47,672 nt of DNA from an uncultured marine group III euryarchaeote (GTDB lineage: Archaea; Thermoplasmatota; Poseidoniia; MGIII; CG-Epi1): positions 1 through 47,672 of the forward strand of contig CACAGG010000004.1 in the NCBI GenBank assembly GCA_902531985.1, in the 5' to 3' direction. The stretch's first letter is position 1. Every line of letters starts with the position of its first letter. The position numbers were made by a program, and so were the translations under genes. Below, piece by piece: positions 28,509 to 37,373 of the stretch. Below the pieces are notes generated by a model. It was not told the origin of the DNA, made no database searches, and saw only the letters and a program-made list of their open reading frames with translations.

Positions 28509-28804
28509 GTCAGGTGATGGGAGTAAGCCCCTTTCTGTTAACCATAATTGGTTGGCGACATTTAGCTACGCTTCCTACCTACCGCTCCCGAGCAGGTCGC
28601 TGCGGTTACTTGGAATTGCTCCAGCAGGGATGTTCGTTTCACCAAATCCTCCATCGACGTCACGTCCTAGACGATCATTCCATAAGATGGGTCTGTGTCG
28701 TTTCTGTTTCAGTGCCGACCCTCTCGGGCCCCTTACGGCTGCTTCGCTCATGGAGAGGGGACTTTCCTCAGCCTAAGACCGTCGGTCGCCCTCCATCTCC
28801 TGAC
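28509..28804 (-). ncRNA. rnpB: RNase P RNA (archaeal)
   Basis: On the minus strand the universal motif gaggaaagtcc occurs at 28769-28759 and the 3' conserved segment acagaaaggggctta at 28538-28524. These two regions form helix P4 and flanking core in RNase P RNA. The ends pair: GTCAGGAGATGG (28804-28793) with CCATCACCTGAC (28520-28509) gives a 12-position P1 helix with a single mismatch. The ~296-nt length and a GC content well above the surroundings fit archaeal type A RNA. It is the catalytic RNA that trims tRNA 5' leaders. The Rpp21 protein gene lies about 3.1 kb away. Confidence 0.93.
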
Positions 28805-28825
28805 TATTCACAAGTTTTATACGTA

Positions 28826-28835
28826 GAATATATAG
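28826..28835 (-). promoter_or_regulatory. TATA box of rnpB
   Basis: The minus strand reads ctatatattc, 22-31 nt before the predicted 5' end at 28804. A second AT-rich match (tataaaac, 28815-28822) is too close for that 5' end. Confidence 0.55.
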
Positions 28836-28853
28836 TTCACGGTTTATGGAAAA

Positions 28854-28863
28854 TCCTTATTTA
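28854..28863 (+). promoter_or_regulatory. TATA-like element of the methylmalonyl-CoA mutase gene
   Basis: ccttatttac lies 20-29 nt before ATG 28883, diverging from the rnpB promoter. Confidence 0.5.
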
Positions 28864-28882
28864 CAGGTTATATTCGCAACTA

Positions 28883-30598
28883 ATGTCTAGTAAAGGTAAT
28901 GATGCTTATGACTCCGAAAAATCTAATTTTCACAGAAGTACAGATTATCAAAAAGCTTATGAAAAGTGGAAAGCTGAAGTATTAGAGCCCTCTTTAGAAA
29001 AAAACCCAGAAAGATTGAAAGAATTCATGACTACTTCAAGCCAGAAAGTAGACCGATTATATACTCCTTTAGATACGTCACATATAGATTTTGATAGAGA
29101 TATTTCTTATCCTGGAGAATACCCCTACACTAGAGGCATTCATTCAACAATGTACAGAGGCCGTTTATGGACAATGCGTATGTTTGCAGGCTTTGGTTCT
29201 GCAGAGGAAACTAATGCACGTTTTAAGTATCTTTTAGAGCAAGGCCAGACAGGGCTCAGTACGGCTTTTGATCTTCCAACACTTTATGGATATGATAGTG
29301 ATTCTCCATTAGCCGCAGGTGAATTTGGTGAATGTGGTGTTGGAGTTAGTAGTTTAGAAGATATGTCTATTTTGTTCAAAGATATACCTTTGGATAAAGT
29401 TACTACCTCAATGACGATAAATTCTCCAGCAGCTATGACATGGGCTATGTATATTGCGAACGCTGAGAATAGAGGAATTTCTAAGGCTAATTTAGGGGGA
29501 ACCATACAGAATGATATTTTGAAAGAATATATTGCTCAAAAAGAATATATTTTCCCACCACTTCCATCAATGAGGTTGGTTACAGATACTGTAGAATATG
29601 GAACTAAATATATGCCAAAGTGGAACACTATCTCTATATCTGGATATCACATACGTGAGGCAGGTTCAACCGCAGTTCAGGAATTAGCATTTACTTTAGC
29701 TGATGGTTATGCATATGCAGATTGGGCAATAGAGCGCGGTCTGAAAATTGATGAATTTGCACCTCGCTTCAGTTTCTTTTTTAATGCTCACAATGATTTT
29801 TTTGAGGAGATTGCAAAGTATCGTGCAGCCAGAAGAATCTGGGCTAGAGATATGAAAGATAAGTATGGTGCAAAAGATCCAAGAAGTTGGACTTTGAGAT
29901 TTCATACACAAACTGCAGGATGCAGCCTTACAGCACAGCAACCAGAAATAAACATTGTTAGAGTTGCAATCCAAGCAATGGCCGGAGTATTAGGAGGTAC
30001 ACAATCACTCCACACAGATTCAATGGATGAAGCTTTGGCCCTGCCTTCTGAAAAAGCTGTCCAGATAGCGCTCAGAACGCAGCAAGTTATAGCCCACGAG
30101 TCTGGTGTTGCTAATGTTATTGATCCATTAGGTGGAAGTTATTATCTAGAATGGCTTACAGAAGATATGGAAAGACAAGCAAGGGATTATTTTGATAGGA
30201 TTGATTCATTGGGAGGAGTGGTTCCAGCTATTGAGAAAGGTTTCTTTCAAAAAGAGATTGCGGCAGCTTCCTACAAATATCAACAAGAAATTGACAATAA
30301 TGAAAGGGTAGTCGTGGGTGTCAACAAGTATACTTCCGATGAAAAGGTAGAGATACCTATACTAGAAATGGATCCTGAGGGATTTGAAAGGCAATGTAAG
30401 AGATTGAATAATTTACGTAAATCCAGGGACAAGAGCAAACATACATATGCTTTGAGTGCGATAGAAAAGGCAGCAGAGGGTGATGAAAATTTAATGCCTT
30501 ATTTCATTGAAGCTGCTAAGGCTAAAGCTACTCTTGGTGAAATGTGCGATGTTCTAAGGGAAGTTTTTGGAGAGTACAGAGAAGGATCAGATTTTTGA
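28883..30598 (+). CDS. mcmA1: Methylmalonyl-CoA mutase, catalytic (large) domain subunit
   Basis: A 571-aa barrel domain. Typical motifs are [70 protein letters not shown] and [19 protein letters not shown]. The C-terminal cobalamin-binding domain is absent, as in archaea where it is a separate small subunit (not in this window). It interconverts (R)-methylmalonyl-CoA and succinyl-CoA. The start is ATG 28883 ([10 protein letters not shown]); longer in-frame readings run back through the RNase P RNA gene and are not credible. Confidence 0.95.
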   Translation: MSSKGNDAYDSEKSNFHRSTDYQKAYEKWKAEVLEPSLEKNPERLKEFMTTSSQKVDRLYTPLDTSHIDFDRDISYPGEYPYTRGIHSTMYRGRLWTMRMFAGFGSAEETNARFKYLLEQGQTGLSTAFDLPTLYGYDSDSPLAAGEFGECGVGVSSLEDMSILFKDIPLDKVTTSMTINSPAAMTWAMYIANAENRGISKANLGGTIQNDILKEYIAQKEYIFPPLPSMRLVTDTVEYGTKYMPKWNTISISGYHIREAGSTAVQELAFTLADGYAYADWAIERGLKIDEFAPRFSFFFNAHNDFFEEIAKYRAARRIWARDMKDKYGAKDPRSWTLRFHTQTAGCSLTAQQPEINIVRVAIQAMAGVLGGTQSLHTDSMDEALALPSEKAVQIALRTQQVIAHESGVANVIDPLGGSYYLEWLTEDMERQARDYFDRIDSLGGVVPAIEKGFFQKEIAAASYKYQQEIDNNERVVVGVNKYTSDEKVEIPILEMDPEGFERQCKRLNNLRKSRDKSKHTYALSAIEKAAEGDENLMPYFIEAAKAKATLGEMCDVLREVFGEYREGSDF

Positions 30599-30605
30599 GG
30601 TTAAT

Positions 30606-31166
30606 TTGTCACATCATATAATCGGCTTAACAGGTAGAAATGCAGCAGGCAAGGGTACAGTAGCCTCTTTTCTAGAGAAATATTCTTTCGTTTACCATTC
30701 CCTTTCGGATACTTTACGCGATGAACTAAAAAGAAGAGATTTGGAGGAAAGTCGTGAAAATTTGATACAAATAGGTAACGAGCTTAGGAAAGAAGGTGGT
30801 CCCGGAGTTCTAGCAGATTTAATGGTTGATAGTCTTTTGTCATTAGAAGATCATATTGTGGATTCAATACGCAATCCATTTGAGGTAGAATCACTTAGAA
30901 GAAGTTATTCAAATCATAAATTTGTTTTAATTTCTGTAGATGCTAGTCCTGAAATAAGATATGAGAGGCTAAAGTCTAGAAATAGAGCTGGAGATAGTTC
31001 ATCTTGGGAAGTTTTTTTAGAGCAAGAAAAATTTGAAGAGTCTAGTAAAGATCCAAATAAGCAGCAGTTATTAGGTACAATTTCTAAAGCAGACTTTAAT
31101 GTAGATAATAGTGGAAGCATAGAAGATTTAGAGAATCAAATTACAGATATTCTCAAAACATTATAG
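30606..31166 (+). CDS. P-loop nucleotide kinase-like protein
   Basis: A 186-aa P-loop NTPase with Walker A GLTGRNAAGKGT at the N terminus, then IVDSIRNPFEVESL and the lid-like VDASPEIRYERLKSRNRAGD, ending IEDLENQI. It resembles dephospho-CoA kinase/adenylate kinase-like proteins and the P-loop domain associated with archaeal dCMP deaminases; the substrate is not certain. The start TTG 30606 is chosen because gaggt (30597-30601) stands 4 nt before it and the Walker A then sits near residue 6-17; an in-frame TTG at 30567 lies inside the mutase gene. The tail overlaps the convergent membrane gene by 6 nt. Confidence 0.72.
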   Translation: MSHHIIGLTGRNAAGKGTVASFLEKYSFVYHSLSDTLRDELKRRDLEESRENLIQIGNELRKEGGPGVLADLMVDSLLSLEDHIVDSIRNPFEVESLRRSYSNHKFVLISVDASPEIRYERLKSRNRAGDSSSWEVFLEQEKFEESSKDPNKQQLLGTISKADFNVDNSGSIEDLENQITDILKTL

Positions 31167-31880
31167 TGTGTCATAAGTAACAGTTAAAAAGAACATAAAT
31201 ACAATAGGCAACAAATGGAAAGCCATTCCAAATGCAACATTTACTACCATCCATCTTCCAGCAAAATTATTTGGCATTTCCATTACTTTATCTACGACTG
31301 TGTTCGTAGTATCCCTTAATTTACCTGCAAAGAAACCAACAAATCTTGCGACTTTTTCATGGGGCAGTGCTTCTTTTCCACGTTCTTCGCTTCCCTTCAA
31401 CCAATCTCCCATTTGCAACATGCGATCAACCATGGGTCTGTATCTTCCAACATCTACTTTTATTAATTTAATAGCCAAATTTCTAGTATCCCAAACTCTT
31501 CTCCAATCGAGATAAGTGTGCCCCACAAAGAAAATCACAATCGCAATTAATTGCCAGTCAGGTGTTTCTTCCCAATTAGGGGGCCTTAGTGTTTTTCCAA
31601 ATACTTCAACGATTCCATTTTCAGGTTCAAATATTACAAATCTCATTAAAGCAATAGTTGCAGGGACCAATAACCCTACAGTGAATTTAGCAGCAATTGA
31701 GTATCCTTTAGGTATTTCTTTTAGTCTTTCAAATAACCATCTAAGGTGATGTCCATGAAGTTGTATTGCCTTTAAAGCCGGCTCTCCCAAAAATATTAAT
31801 CTTTGTATAATTGGTATGAAAATAAGTATGTGAAAATATAATTCCCATGGCGTGTTCCACGTAAAAGAGTCTGTTATCAT
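31161..31880 (-). CDS. Membrane protein of unknown function
   Basis: A 239-aa protein with hydrophobic helices near residues 13-32, 63-83, 112-129 and 215-238 and an amphipathic, charged middle (KLIKVDVGRYRPMVDRMLQ). Arg/Lys-rich loops are prominent. ATG 31880 (MITDSFTWNT) is preferred because a TATA-like gcttttttaac on the minus strand lies 26-36 nt upstream; an in-frame TTG at 31919 would fall upstream of that element. I do not recognise the family. Confidence 0.65.
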   Translation of the reverse strand: MITDSFTWNTPWELYFHILIFIPIIQRLIFLGEPALKAIQLHGHHLRWLFERLKEIPKGYSIAAKFTVGLLVPATIALMRFVIFEPENGIVEVFGKTLRPPNWEETPDWQLIAIVIFFVGHTYLDWRRVWDTRNLAIKLIKVDVGRYRPMVDRMLQMGDWLKGSEERGKEALPHEKVARFVGFFAGKLRDTTNTVVDKVMEMPNNFAGRWMVVNVAFGMAFHLLPIVFMFFLTVTYDTL

Positions 31881-31905
31881 GGATTGTTTTTGACTAGAGG
31901 AGGGT

Positions 31906-31916
31906 GTTAAAAAAAG
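31906..31916. promoter_or_regulatory. Shared AT-rich element between divergent promoters
   Basis: The stretch gttaaaaaaag/cttttttaac is 26-36 nt upstream of the minus-strand membrane gene start (31880) and about 18-27 nt upstream of the plus-strand rnp4 start (31933). It could act as a TATA box in either direction. Confidence 0.4.
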
Positions 31917-31932
31917 CAACTAATGGGGTATT

Positions 31933-32250
31933 GTGGTAAAAAGACGCGGCCGTAGAACAAAAAATCAGGAAAAAATCGCAAGGGAGAGAATTGAATTGTT
32001 GCTAGACTTAGCTTTAAAGAGTTCTAGGGAAGGAAGTTCTGGTCAGTCACAAAGATTTGTTGAGTTAGCTTTATTGATAAGTAAAAGGTATAATCAGCGC
32101 TTAACTAAATCTCAGAGGCTTAAAATATGCCGGGATTGTAATAATTATTTTACATCCAATAATTCAAGAAATAGGCAGTCTTCAAAAGGGTGGAAAATTA
32201 TCACATGTTTAGACTGTGGTTCAGTTTCAAGGCATGTTGTAGAACCTTAG
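31933..32250 (+). CDS. rnp4: RNase P protein component 4 (Rpp21/Rpr2)
   Basis: A 105-aa basic protein of family-typical size. An N-terminal helical region with ARERIELLLDLALKSS and RFVELALLISKRYNQRLTK is followed by a zinc ribbon: ICRDCNNYF and ITCLDCGSVSRH, with NSRNRQ between. Rpp21 pairs with Rpp29 on the specificity domain of RNase P RNA. The start is GTG 31933. It ends 1 nt before the convergent purE stop. Confidence 0.9.
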   Translation: MVKRRGRRTKNQEKIARERIELLLDLALKSSREGSSGQSQRFVELALLISKRYNQRLTKSQRLKICRDCNNYFTSNNSRNRQSSKGWKIITCLDCGSVSRHVVEP

Positions 32251-32251
32251 T

Positions 32252-32713
32252 TTAGTTAGAATCTAATGTTTTTTGTTCTAGTTCTTTTCTATAATCTTCT
32301 AGAGCGTCTGAGATTCCCTTGTCGGAAACACCCAATATTCTAGCAACCAAGAGTGCTGCATTTTCTCCACGACCTATTCCAACTCCTCCAACGGGAACGC
32401 CAGGAGGCATTTGTACCACAGATAAGAGTGAATCTAAGTTGGCAGGAGAGCTACTTGAAGCGCATGGAACTCCTATTACTGGTTTTAAGGTATGGGCGGC
32501 AACAACTCCGGGAAGTGCAGCAGATAAACCAGCTAATGCAATGAAAGCATCAGCCTTTGATTCTTTAATGATTTCAACAACTCTATCAGGAGTTCTATGT
32601 GCTGACGCCACATATGTAGCATATGTAATGCTAAATTTATCTAAAATCTTTTCAGCTTTTTGGGCAGTTGGGCGGTCTGTTGCAGACCCCATGACGATAA
32701 TTACTTGAGCCAT
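32252..32713 (-). CDS. purE: PurE, phosphoribosylaminoimidazole carboxylase/mutase family
   Basis: A 153-aa purine biosynthesis enzyme that forms CAIR. Motifs are MGSATDRP (usual GSxSD), SAHRTP (catalytic His39), AGLSAALPG (61-69), TLKPVIGVP and VVQMPPGVPVGGVGIG. The His of bacterial class I AGGAAHLPG is replaced by Ala66, so this may act as an AIR carboxylase (class II) rather than an N5-CAIR mutase; no purK lies in the window to help decide. It diverges from tRNA-Arg. Confidence 0.93.
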   Translation of the reverse strand: MAQVIIVMGSATDRPTAQKAEKILDKFSITYATYVASAHRTPDRVVEIIKESKADAFIALAGLSAALPGVVAAHTLKPVIGVPCASSSSPANLDSLLSVVQMPPGVPVGGVGIGRGENAALLVARILGVSDKGISDALEDYRKELEQKTLDSN

Positions 32714-32731
32714 AATTCGTAAAGGAGGCCC

Positions 32732-32741
32732 GTATATGAAA
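32732..32741 (-). promoter_or_regulatory. TATA box of purE
   Basis: The minus strand reads tttcatatac here, 19-28 nt before the purE ATG at 32713, fitting leaderless transcription. Confidence 0.5.
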
Positions 32742-32757
32742 TTCTGTTGCTATGTCA

Positions 32758-32767
32758 TCCTTTAAGA
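32758..32767 (+). promoter_or_regulatory. TATA box of tRNA-Arg
   Basis: tcctttaaga lies 23-32 nt before the mature tRNA 5' end at 32790. Confidence 0.55.
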
Positions 32768-32789
32768 CTAGGCGTTGGTGCACATTTGC

Positions 32790-32865
32790 GCCCGGATGGT
32801 GTAGCTTGGAATCACAGAAGCCTGCGGAGCTTCAAACCCGGGTTCGAATCCCGGTCTGGGCGCCA
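32790..32865 (+). tRNA. tRNA-Arg (anticodon GCG), CCA encoded
   Basis: The full cloverleaf can be folded by hand: acceptor GCCCGGA/TCTGGGC with one G-U pair, D stem GTG/CAC, anticodon stem GAAGC/GCTTC with loop CTGCGGA (anticodon GCG), 4-nt variable loop, and T stem CCGGG/CCCGG with loop TTCGAAT. Discriminator G is followed by genomic CCA (32863-32865). A20 in the D loop is an arginine identity element. It reads CGC/CGU codons. No intron. Confidence 0.95.
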
Positions 32866-32868
32866 TAT

Positions 32869-32877
32869 TCTTTTAAT
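32869..32877 (+). promoter_or_regulatory. TATA box of the secreted protease gene
   Basis: tcttttaat lies 20-28 nt before the GTG start at 32897, only 4 nt past the tRNA CCA end. Confidence 0.5.
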
Positions 32878-32896
32878 CCTTAGTTATTAAGACATT

Positions 32897-35800
32897 GTGC
32901 CCCGCTTCTCGTACTACTTAATAGCCGCACTTTTTTTGGTAACAATTTTTAGTCCATTCGTTCAAACATCTGAGGATTCAAATAGTATACCTTTAGAAAA
33001 TATTCACTTAGTAGATAAAAGGCTACAACTAGCTTTCAAGAATCCTGATAATTCGGAGAATTTAGGTTTGGCTCCATCTCCAGAAGGTAAAATTAGTTTG
33101 TTTGCTCAGGTTGAATCTTTAGATGATAAACATCACACATATGTAGAAGATTTAGGTGGCGAAGTTACTTCTAGCTTTTCTAGATTTGATACTTTTGGTT
33201 TTCTTTTGTCTATTGACAAGGTACCAGAAGTAACATATTTACCTAATTTGATTTGGTTAGAGGCAGATGTTCTTTTTTATCCGAGTTTAGACAATAGTGT
33301 GGAAACGATAGGTACTGAAGTAATTTGGAATCAATTTGGTTTCAAGGGTGAGGATACTACTATTGCAGTATTGGACACAGGGGTTGATTTTAATCATGAA
33401 TCACTAGATGATTTGGACGATGACCCTAATACAAATGATCCTAAGATTGCAGTTGATTCCAATGGTATGTTGGCTTTCTACAATGCAAATACAGATCAAG
33501 AATATCCTGACGAACAACCTCATGATTCTGGAAGTCATGGTACGCATTGTGCAGGAATAGCTGCAGGAACAGGAGGAGCTAGCGGTACATATGCAGGAGT
33601 AGCACCACAAGCTAACTTAGTTGGAGTTATTGCATTAGATGGTGGTTCTGGCGATGAAGGAGATTTATTGAGAGCAGTAGATTGGACTATAGAAAACAAA
33701 GATAGATTTTCCATAGATGTAATGTCGTTGTCTCTAGGTGGTCCTGTTGTTATTCCAGGAGCTACCAATACAGGCTCATCATCAATATCTCAAGCTCTTG
33801 ATGTGGCTGTTGAGGCTGGAATTGTTACAGTAGTGGCAATAGGTAATGGTAATTTGGGAATTGCAGCCCATCCAGGTTCAGCTTCTTATCCTGGTGACAG
33901 TGAGAAAGCAATAACAGTTGGTTCTGTAAATGATGATCACAATAGAGAGATTTATTCATCAAGAGGACCTACTGGTGATGGAAGATTGAAACCAGATGTT
34001 ATGGCACCAGGAGGCGCCATAATGTCTGCAAGCGCAGGTTCAGGTGACGGTTATGTTTCATATTCAGGAACTTCAATGGCCACACCCCATGTAGCAGGCG
34101 TTGCAGCACTTATGATACAAGCGAATCCAAATGTTGCACCTAGTTCTAGTACTGATTATGTTAAACAAATACTTCGTGAAACTAGTGACCACAAAGTACC
34201 TCTTGACATTGACTGTGGTGAATTATTTACTCCTAATAATTGTTACGGTTGGGGAACTGTTGAATTAATTGGAGCAGTGTCTAGGTCTCAAAATTTGGGA
34301 TCTTCTGAATTGGATGGCGTATCTGGAATTCAGACAGAAACGAATGAAACATTTACGGCATCTATGAAACATGTGCAGACAGAATACACAAACAGGGGAA
34401 AAGATGGAGGAACTATTCAAAATTACATAACTAATCAAAATAATCTTCCAGATGAAATTCGAATAGTTGCTAAATATTCTAGTTCTTGGCCCCAGCCTTC
34501 AAAAATCTTGGTAGCCTCTAATGAGGGGGAGGGTGTTGAGGCAAGTGCGAGTTTAAAAGAAATAAATGAGTTAGATAATCAATGGGTAATTGAGGCAAAT
34601 TTCAACTATAGTTCTCAATTAAGTTCAGGTATAATTGCAAATAATTTCCCTGAACTTCAATTCGATATTGAAGCTCCAAATTTTGCCGACACAATAGATG
34701 TAAAAGTTGAATTTTTTTTGAATGACATGAGAGTCAATCCTCAACAAATGACAGTTTCATCTTTTACAGATCTTCCGGATTTATTTATTGAAGAATTAAT
34801 TATTCCCTCATCTATTTCAGCAGGTCAAGAAGTATCTTTGACAGCAAGAGTTGTAAATGAGGGTCCGGGACCTGCAAAGAAATTTTCAGTTAATTTTTAT
34901 AGTAATGATGTAATTTTTCAGACAACATCTTCGGATTCACGTTTAAATTCAGATGAGGCTGTGAATGTTCAATCTACTTGGGTTGCAGTGGAAGGACAAC
35001 ATGTAATTAAGGCAGAAATTGTAGATATAAGTCCTCAGGATGAGGATAATTCAGATCATGTTTTCCAAACGGATGTAACAGTAGATAGATTTGTAGACTA
35101 TCAAACTCCAATGGTTTTCATAACTGAACCATACAGGAATGAGGTAGTTTCTGATTTAGTTATTATCAAAGGTACAGCCAGTGATAACAATAATGTTGAG
35201 AAGGTTGAGGTGCGCATAGCTCCCAATGATTGGGAAGTGGCAAATGGGTTTGAAAATTGGGCTTGGGCTTGGAATACAACTCTAGATCTTAACGGACGCT
35301 ATGCTATAGAAGCAAGAGCATTTGATGGTTTTAATTATTCTACAATATCAAGAACCGAGGTTGAAGTTACCAATGAAGGTGCAAACCGGAGACCAACAGC
35401 TTCTTTGGCTTCTAATTTTGATGAAGTTTACATCAATGATAAAATAATTTTTACCGGCAATGAGTCTTCAGATGATTCTCAGATTGCAAAATATCAATTT
35501 AATTTTGGAGATTCGAAAGAAACTGACTGGATTGCTGAATCTTGGATAGAATATTATTATGAAGAGCCAGGTGATTACACCGTCTCATTACAGGTAGAAG
35601 ATGACGAAGGCGTAAGGTCTTCCTCACCAGATAATATTAATATAAAAGTAATAGATTTGCCTGAAAATAATAATCCAGTAGCAGTCATCAGTTCTCCTCA
35701 GACAGGAAGTACTTTTGACAGTGGCCAATTAATCCAATTTTCATCACAGGGTTCTATGGATTTGGATGGTGATGATTTATTTTTTACTTGGTCCAGTAGT

Positions 35801-36046
35801 ATTGATGGCGAAATATTTAAGTCTTCCAGCTTTTTTATGGAAGTTGTTTTGACAGATGGAGTACATTTGATAACTCTTGATGTACAAGATTCAAGTGGGG
35901 GACATGACGATGTTTCCGTAGAGATAACAGTAGTATTAATTACAGGATCTAGTGACAATTCACCGATGCCTTCCTTAGGTTTTATTTTCGTAATGTCAGT
36001 TATTACTTTTACTTCTTTCTTAAGGCGTAAATTTAAGTTCCTTTAA
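32897..36046 (+). CDS. Secreted subtilisin-like (S8) serine protease with CARDB, Ig and PKD domains and C-terminal anchor
   Basis: A 1049-aa exported protease. A signal peptide ([24 protein letters not shown]) is followed by a ~120-aa propeptide-like region. The S8 catalytic triad is Asp160 (VLDTGVDF), His214 (GSHGTHCAG) and Ser393 ([11 protein letters not shown]). After ~470 come a beta domain, a CARDB-like module ([21 protein letters not shown]), an Ig-like module ([20 protein letters not shown] type), and two PKD-like modules ([28 protein letters not shown]). The end is [16 protein letters not shown] plus a basic SFLRRKFKF tail, a tripartite sorting-like anchor. It starts with GTG. It probably degrades environmental protein at the cell surface. 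The 3' end overlaps the convergent QueD-like gene by 14 nt. Confidence 0.93.
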   Translation: MPRFSYYLIAALFLVTIFSPFVQTSEDSNSIPLENIHLVDKRLQLAFKNPDNSENLGLAPSPEGKISLFAQVESLDDKHHTYVEDLGGEVTSSFSRFDTFGFLLSIDKVPEVTYLPNLIWLEADVLFYPSLDNSVETIGTEVIWNQFGFKGEDTTIAVLDTGVDFNHESLDDLDDDPNTNDPKIAVDSNGMLAFYNANTDQEYPDEQPHDSGSHGTHCAGIAAGTGGASGTYAGVAPQANLVGVIALDGGSGDEGDLLRAVDWTIENKDRFSIDVMSLSLGGPVVIPGATNTGSSSISQALDVAVEAGIVTVVAIGNGNLGIAAHPGSASYPGDSEKAITVGSVNDDHNREIYSSRGPTGDGRLKPDVMAPGGAIMSASAGSGDGYVSYSGTSMATPHVAGVAALMIQANPNVAPSSSTDYVKQILRETSDHKVPLDIDCGELFTPNNCYGWGTVELIGAVSRSQNLGSSELDGVSGIQTETNETFTASMKHVQTEYTNRGKDGGTIQNYITNQNNLPDEIRIVAKYSSSWPQPSKILVASNEGEGVEASASLKEINELDNQWVIEANFNYSSQLSSGIIANNFPELQFDIEAPNFADTIDVKVEFFLNDMRVNPQQMTVSSFTDLPDLFIEELIIPSSISAGQEVSLTARVVNEGPGPAKKFSVNFYSNDVIFQTTSSDSRLNSDEAVNVQSTWVAVEGQHVIKAEIVDISPQDEDNSDHVFQTDVTVDRFVDYQTPMVFITEPYRNEVVSDLVIIKGTASDNNNVEKVEVRIAPNDWEVANGFENWAWAWNTTLDLNGRYAIEARAFDGFNYSTISRTEVEVTNEGANRRPTASLASNFDEVYINDKIIFTGNESSDDSQIAKYQFNFGDSKETDWIAESWIEYYYEEPGDYTVSLQVEDDEGVRSSSPDNINIKVIDLPENNNPVAVISSPQTGSTFDSGQLIQFSSQGSMDLDGDDLFFTWSSSIDGEIFKSSSFFMEVVLTDGVHLITLDVQDSSGGHDDVSVEITVVLITGSSDNSPMPSLGFIFVMSVITFTSFLRRKFKFL

Positions 36047-36392
36047 ATTCAACTCTGGAAACTTCATTTTCCCAAAGAACTAATCGTGATAAACCTTTCA
36101 AGTTTGGAGCAATTTGATTCCAAATCCATTCAACTAAAACCTCACTGGTGGGATTCTCCAGTCCTTTGATATCATTCAAGTAGTTGTGATCAATTTGTTC
36201 ATATATAGGTTTAAAGCTTTTATTAATATCATCAAAGTCAACGACGAAGCCACTTTTTTCATCCATCTCACCTTTTACATGAATTTCTAATTTGAAAGCT
36301 AAACCATACAAGTTGCTACATGGATGCTCTTTTGGGACTTTTGTAAGTTTTCGAGCTGATTCAAAGCGTATTGTATGAACTAGTTTATGCAT
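36033..36392 (-). CDS. QueD/6-pyruvoyl-tetrahydropterin synthase homologue lacking the zinc-binding histidines
   Basis: A 119-aa T-fold protein that aligns end to end with QueD (6-carboxytetrahydropterin synthase). Retained: Cys25 (HPCSNLYG), GFVVDFDDI, the Asp68-His69 pair in [26 protein letters not shown] with Glu84, and Glu108. Changed: the family's F-x-A-A-H-x-L becomes FESARKL (Arg14), and LHGHxF becomes LYGLAF (Tyr29, Leu31), so all three zinc ligands are missing. Canonical zinc-dependent chemistry is unlikely; a different reaction or a structural role is inferred. It directly abuts the MBL-fold gene (0 nt) and is cotranscribed with it. Confidence 0.85.
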   Translation of the reverse strand: MHKLVHTIRFESARKLTKVPKEHPCSNLYGLAFKLEIHVKGEMDEKSGFVVDFDDINKSFKPIYEQIDHNYLNDIKGLENPTSEVLVEWIWNQIAPNLKGLSRLVLWENEVSRVEFKGT

Positions 36393-37169
36393 TTAAAGTT
36401 CAATTACGTCCCTTGGTTCAGGTATAATCCATCTTCTTTGTTTATATTTTTTCAGAATATCTTTTTTATCTTTACGAAGGTTTCTATTAAGATGTATTAG
36501 GGCCATCTTTTTTGGTCTTGCCATATCATCTAATCTTTCTAGTTGTTGTATAGAACAATGTGTCTTTGTTCCTAGATTAATGGTTTCACCTCGTGGATTT
36601 TGAACTGTTCCATCCATTGTATAGGCTTCATGGACTAATAAATCAGAATTTGTGTACAATTTAGATGCAGTAGGTGTAAACATACCATCTCCTGAATAAC
36701 AGAATACTTTAGTTGGAGAACCTGCTTCTAGTCTTAGACCAAGGTTTTGTACAGAATGTCTTGTATTTACAACTCTTAGGTTCCAATCATCCCAGCGGTG
36801 AGATCTTTGCAATTCCCTGAATCTTAGAGTAAATGGCAAACTAGCCACCATAGTAGGGTATGCAACTTCCATTAATCTTTCAACATTTCTTTGAGTTCCT
36901 ACAGGTCCAAACAGATAGAAGGGCCTTGTTCTTCCGTCTTCTTCCATTCTTTTCATTAGTGCCGGTAAGCCAAATACGTGATCAGCGTGGAAGTGTGAAA
37001 TAAATATACCATCTAGATAATCAGGTCTCTTTGATTGGTGCCATACTGAGGGTGGTGCTGTAGCTCCACAATCTACCAGCATTCTTCTGCCAGCAGCTTC
37101 TACTAGGATACATGTATGAGTATAGTCATCGTCAAATGCTTCTCCAACGCCCAGAAATGTAACTTTCAT
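36393..37169 (-). CDS. MBL-fold hydrolase, RNase Z-like
   Basis: A 258-aa metallo-beta-lactamase-fold protein. The metal motif SHFHADHVFGLPALM is intact, with a later NTRHSVQNLGLRLE (His) and CYSGDG (Asp), and IHLNRN near the end. The pattern SH-x-H-x-DH-x-FGLP followed by LFGPVG is typical of ribonuclease Z and its close relatives. A tRNA 3'-processing or other phosphodiesterase role is plausible; the start of the fold (MKVTFLGVGEAFDDDYTHTC) differs from canonical RNase Z, so the exact function is open. Confidence 0.8.
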   Translation of the reverse strand: MKVTFLGVGEAFDDDYTHTCILVEAAGRRMLVDCGATAPPSVWHQSKRPDYLDGIFISHFHADHVFGLPALMKRMEEDGRTRPFYLFGPVGTQRNVERLMEVAYPTMVASLPFTLRFRELQRSHRWDDWNLRVVNTRHSVQNLGLRLEAGSPTKVFCYSGDGMFTPTASKLYTNSDLLVHEAYTMDGTVQNPRGETINLGTKTHCSIQQLERLDDMARPKKMALIHLNRNLRKDKKDILKKYKQRRWIIPEPRDVIEL

Positions 37170-37267
37170 AGCAAAAACCTCTCAGATAATTCATACTGCA
37201 CACTGCTTACTTTTCCGACATAAATCAAATATTTATTCATTTTCATTATTTTTCACCTTACAAAAAT

Positions 37268-37288
37268 TGCAAATTTAAGTAATTTGCA
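37268..37288. repeat. Perfect inverted repeat in the 204-bp gap between the KH and MBL genes
   Basis: tgcaaatt-taagt-aatttgca is a perfect 8-bp inverted repeat with a 5-nt spacer. It lies about 100 nt upstream of the MBL gene start (37169, minus strand), in an AT-rich stretch with TATA-like sequence (atatataaaatt, 37318-37329). It may be an operator or part of the leader. Nothing coding was seen in the gap. Confidence 0.6.
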
Positions 37289-37365
37289 TAAGTTGTGAGT
37301 TTTGTAGACACCCCAAATATATAAAATTAAGTGGGAAGCTTTATCAAACAGTTGTTTAAAAATGT

Positions 37366-37372
37366 AAAAAAA
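37366..37372 (-). terminator. Poly-T terminator of the aIF1A-RIO1-KH operon
   Basis: Seven T residues on the minus strand start 1 nt after the KH gene stop codon. Confidence 0.5.
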
Positions 37373-37373
37373 G

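Noticed and set aside
28414-28776. Plus-strand 120-aa open frame
   Set aside because: It lies across the RNase P RNA gene and has no family resemblance or promoter; the RNA explains the sequence.
28514-28882. 123-aa N-terminal extension of methylmalonyl-CoA mutase
   Set aside because: It is antisense to rnpB, unlike any mutase N terminus, and a TATA-like element precedes ATG 28883.
32319-32708. Plus-strand 129-aa open frame opposite purE
   Set aside because: purE motifs on the minus strand are decisive; no promoter for the plus frame.
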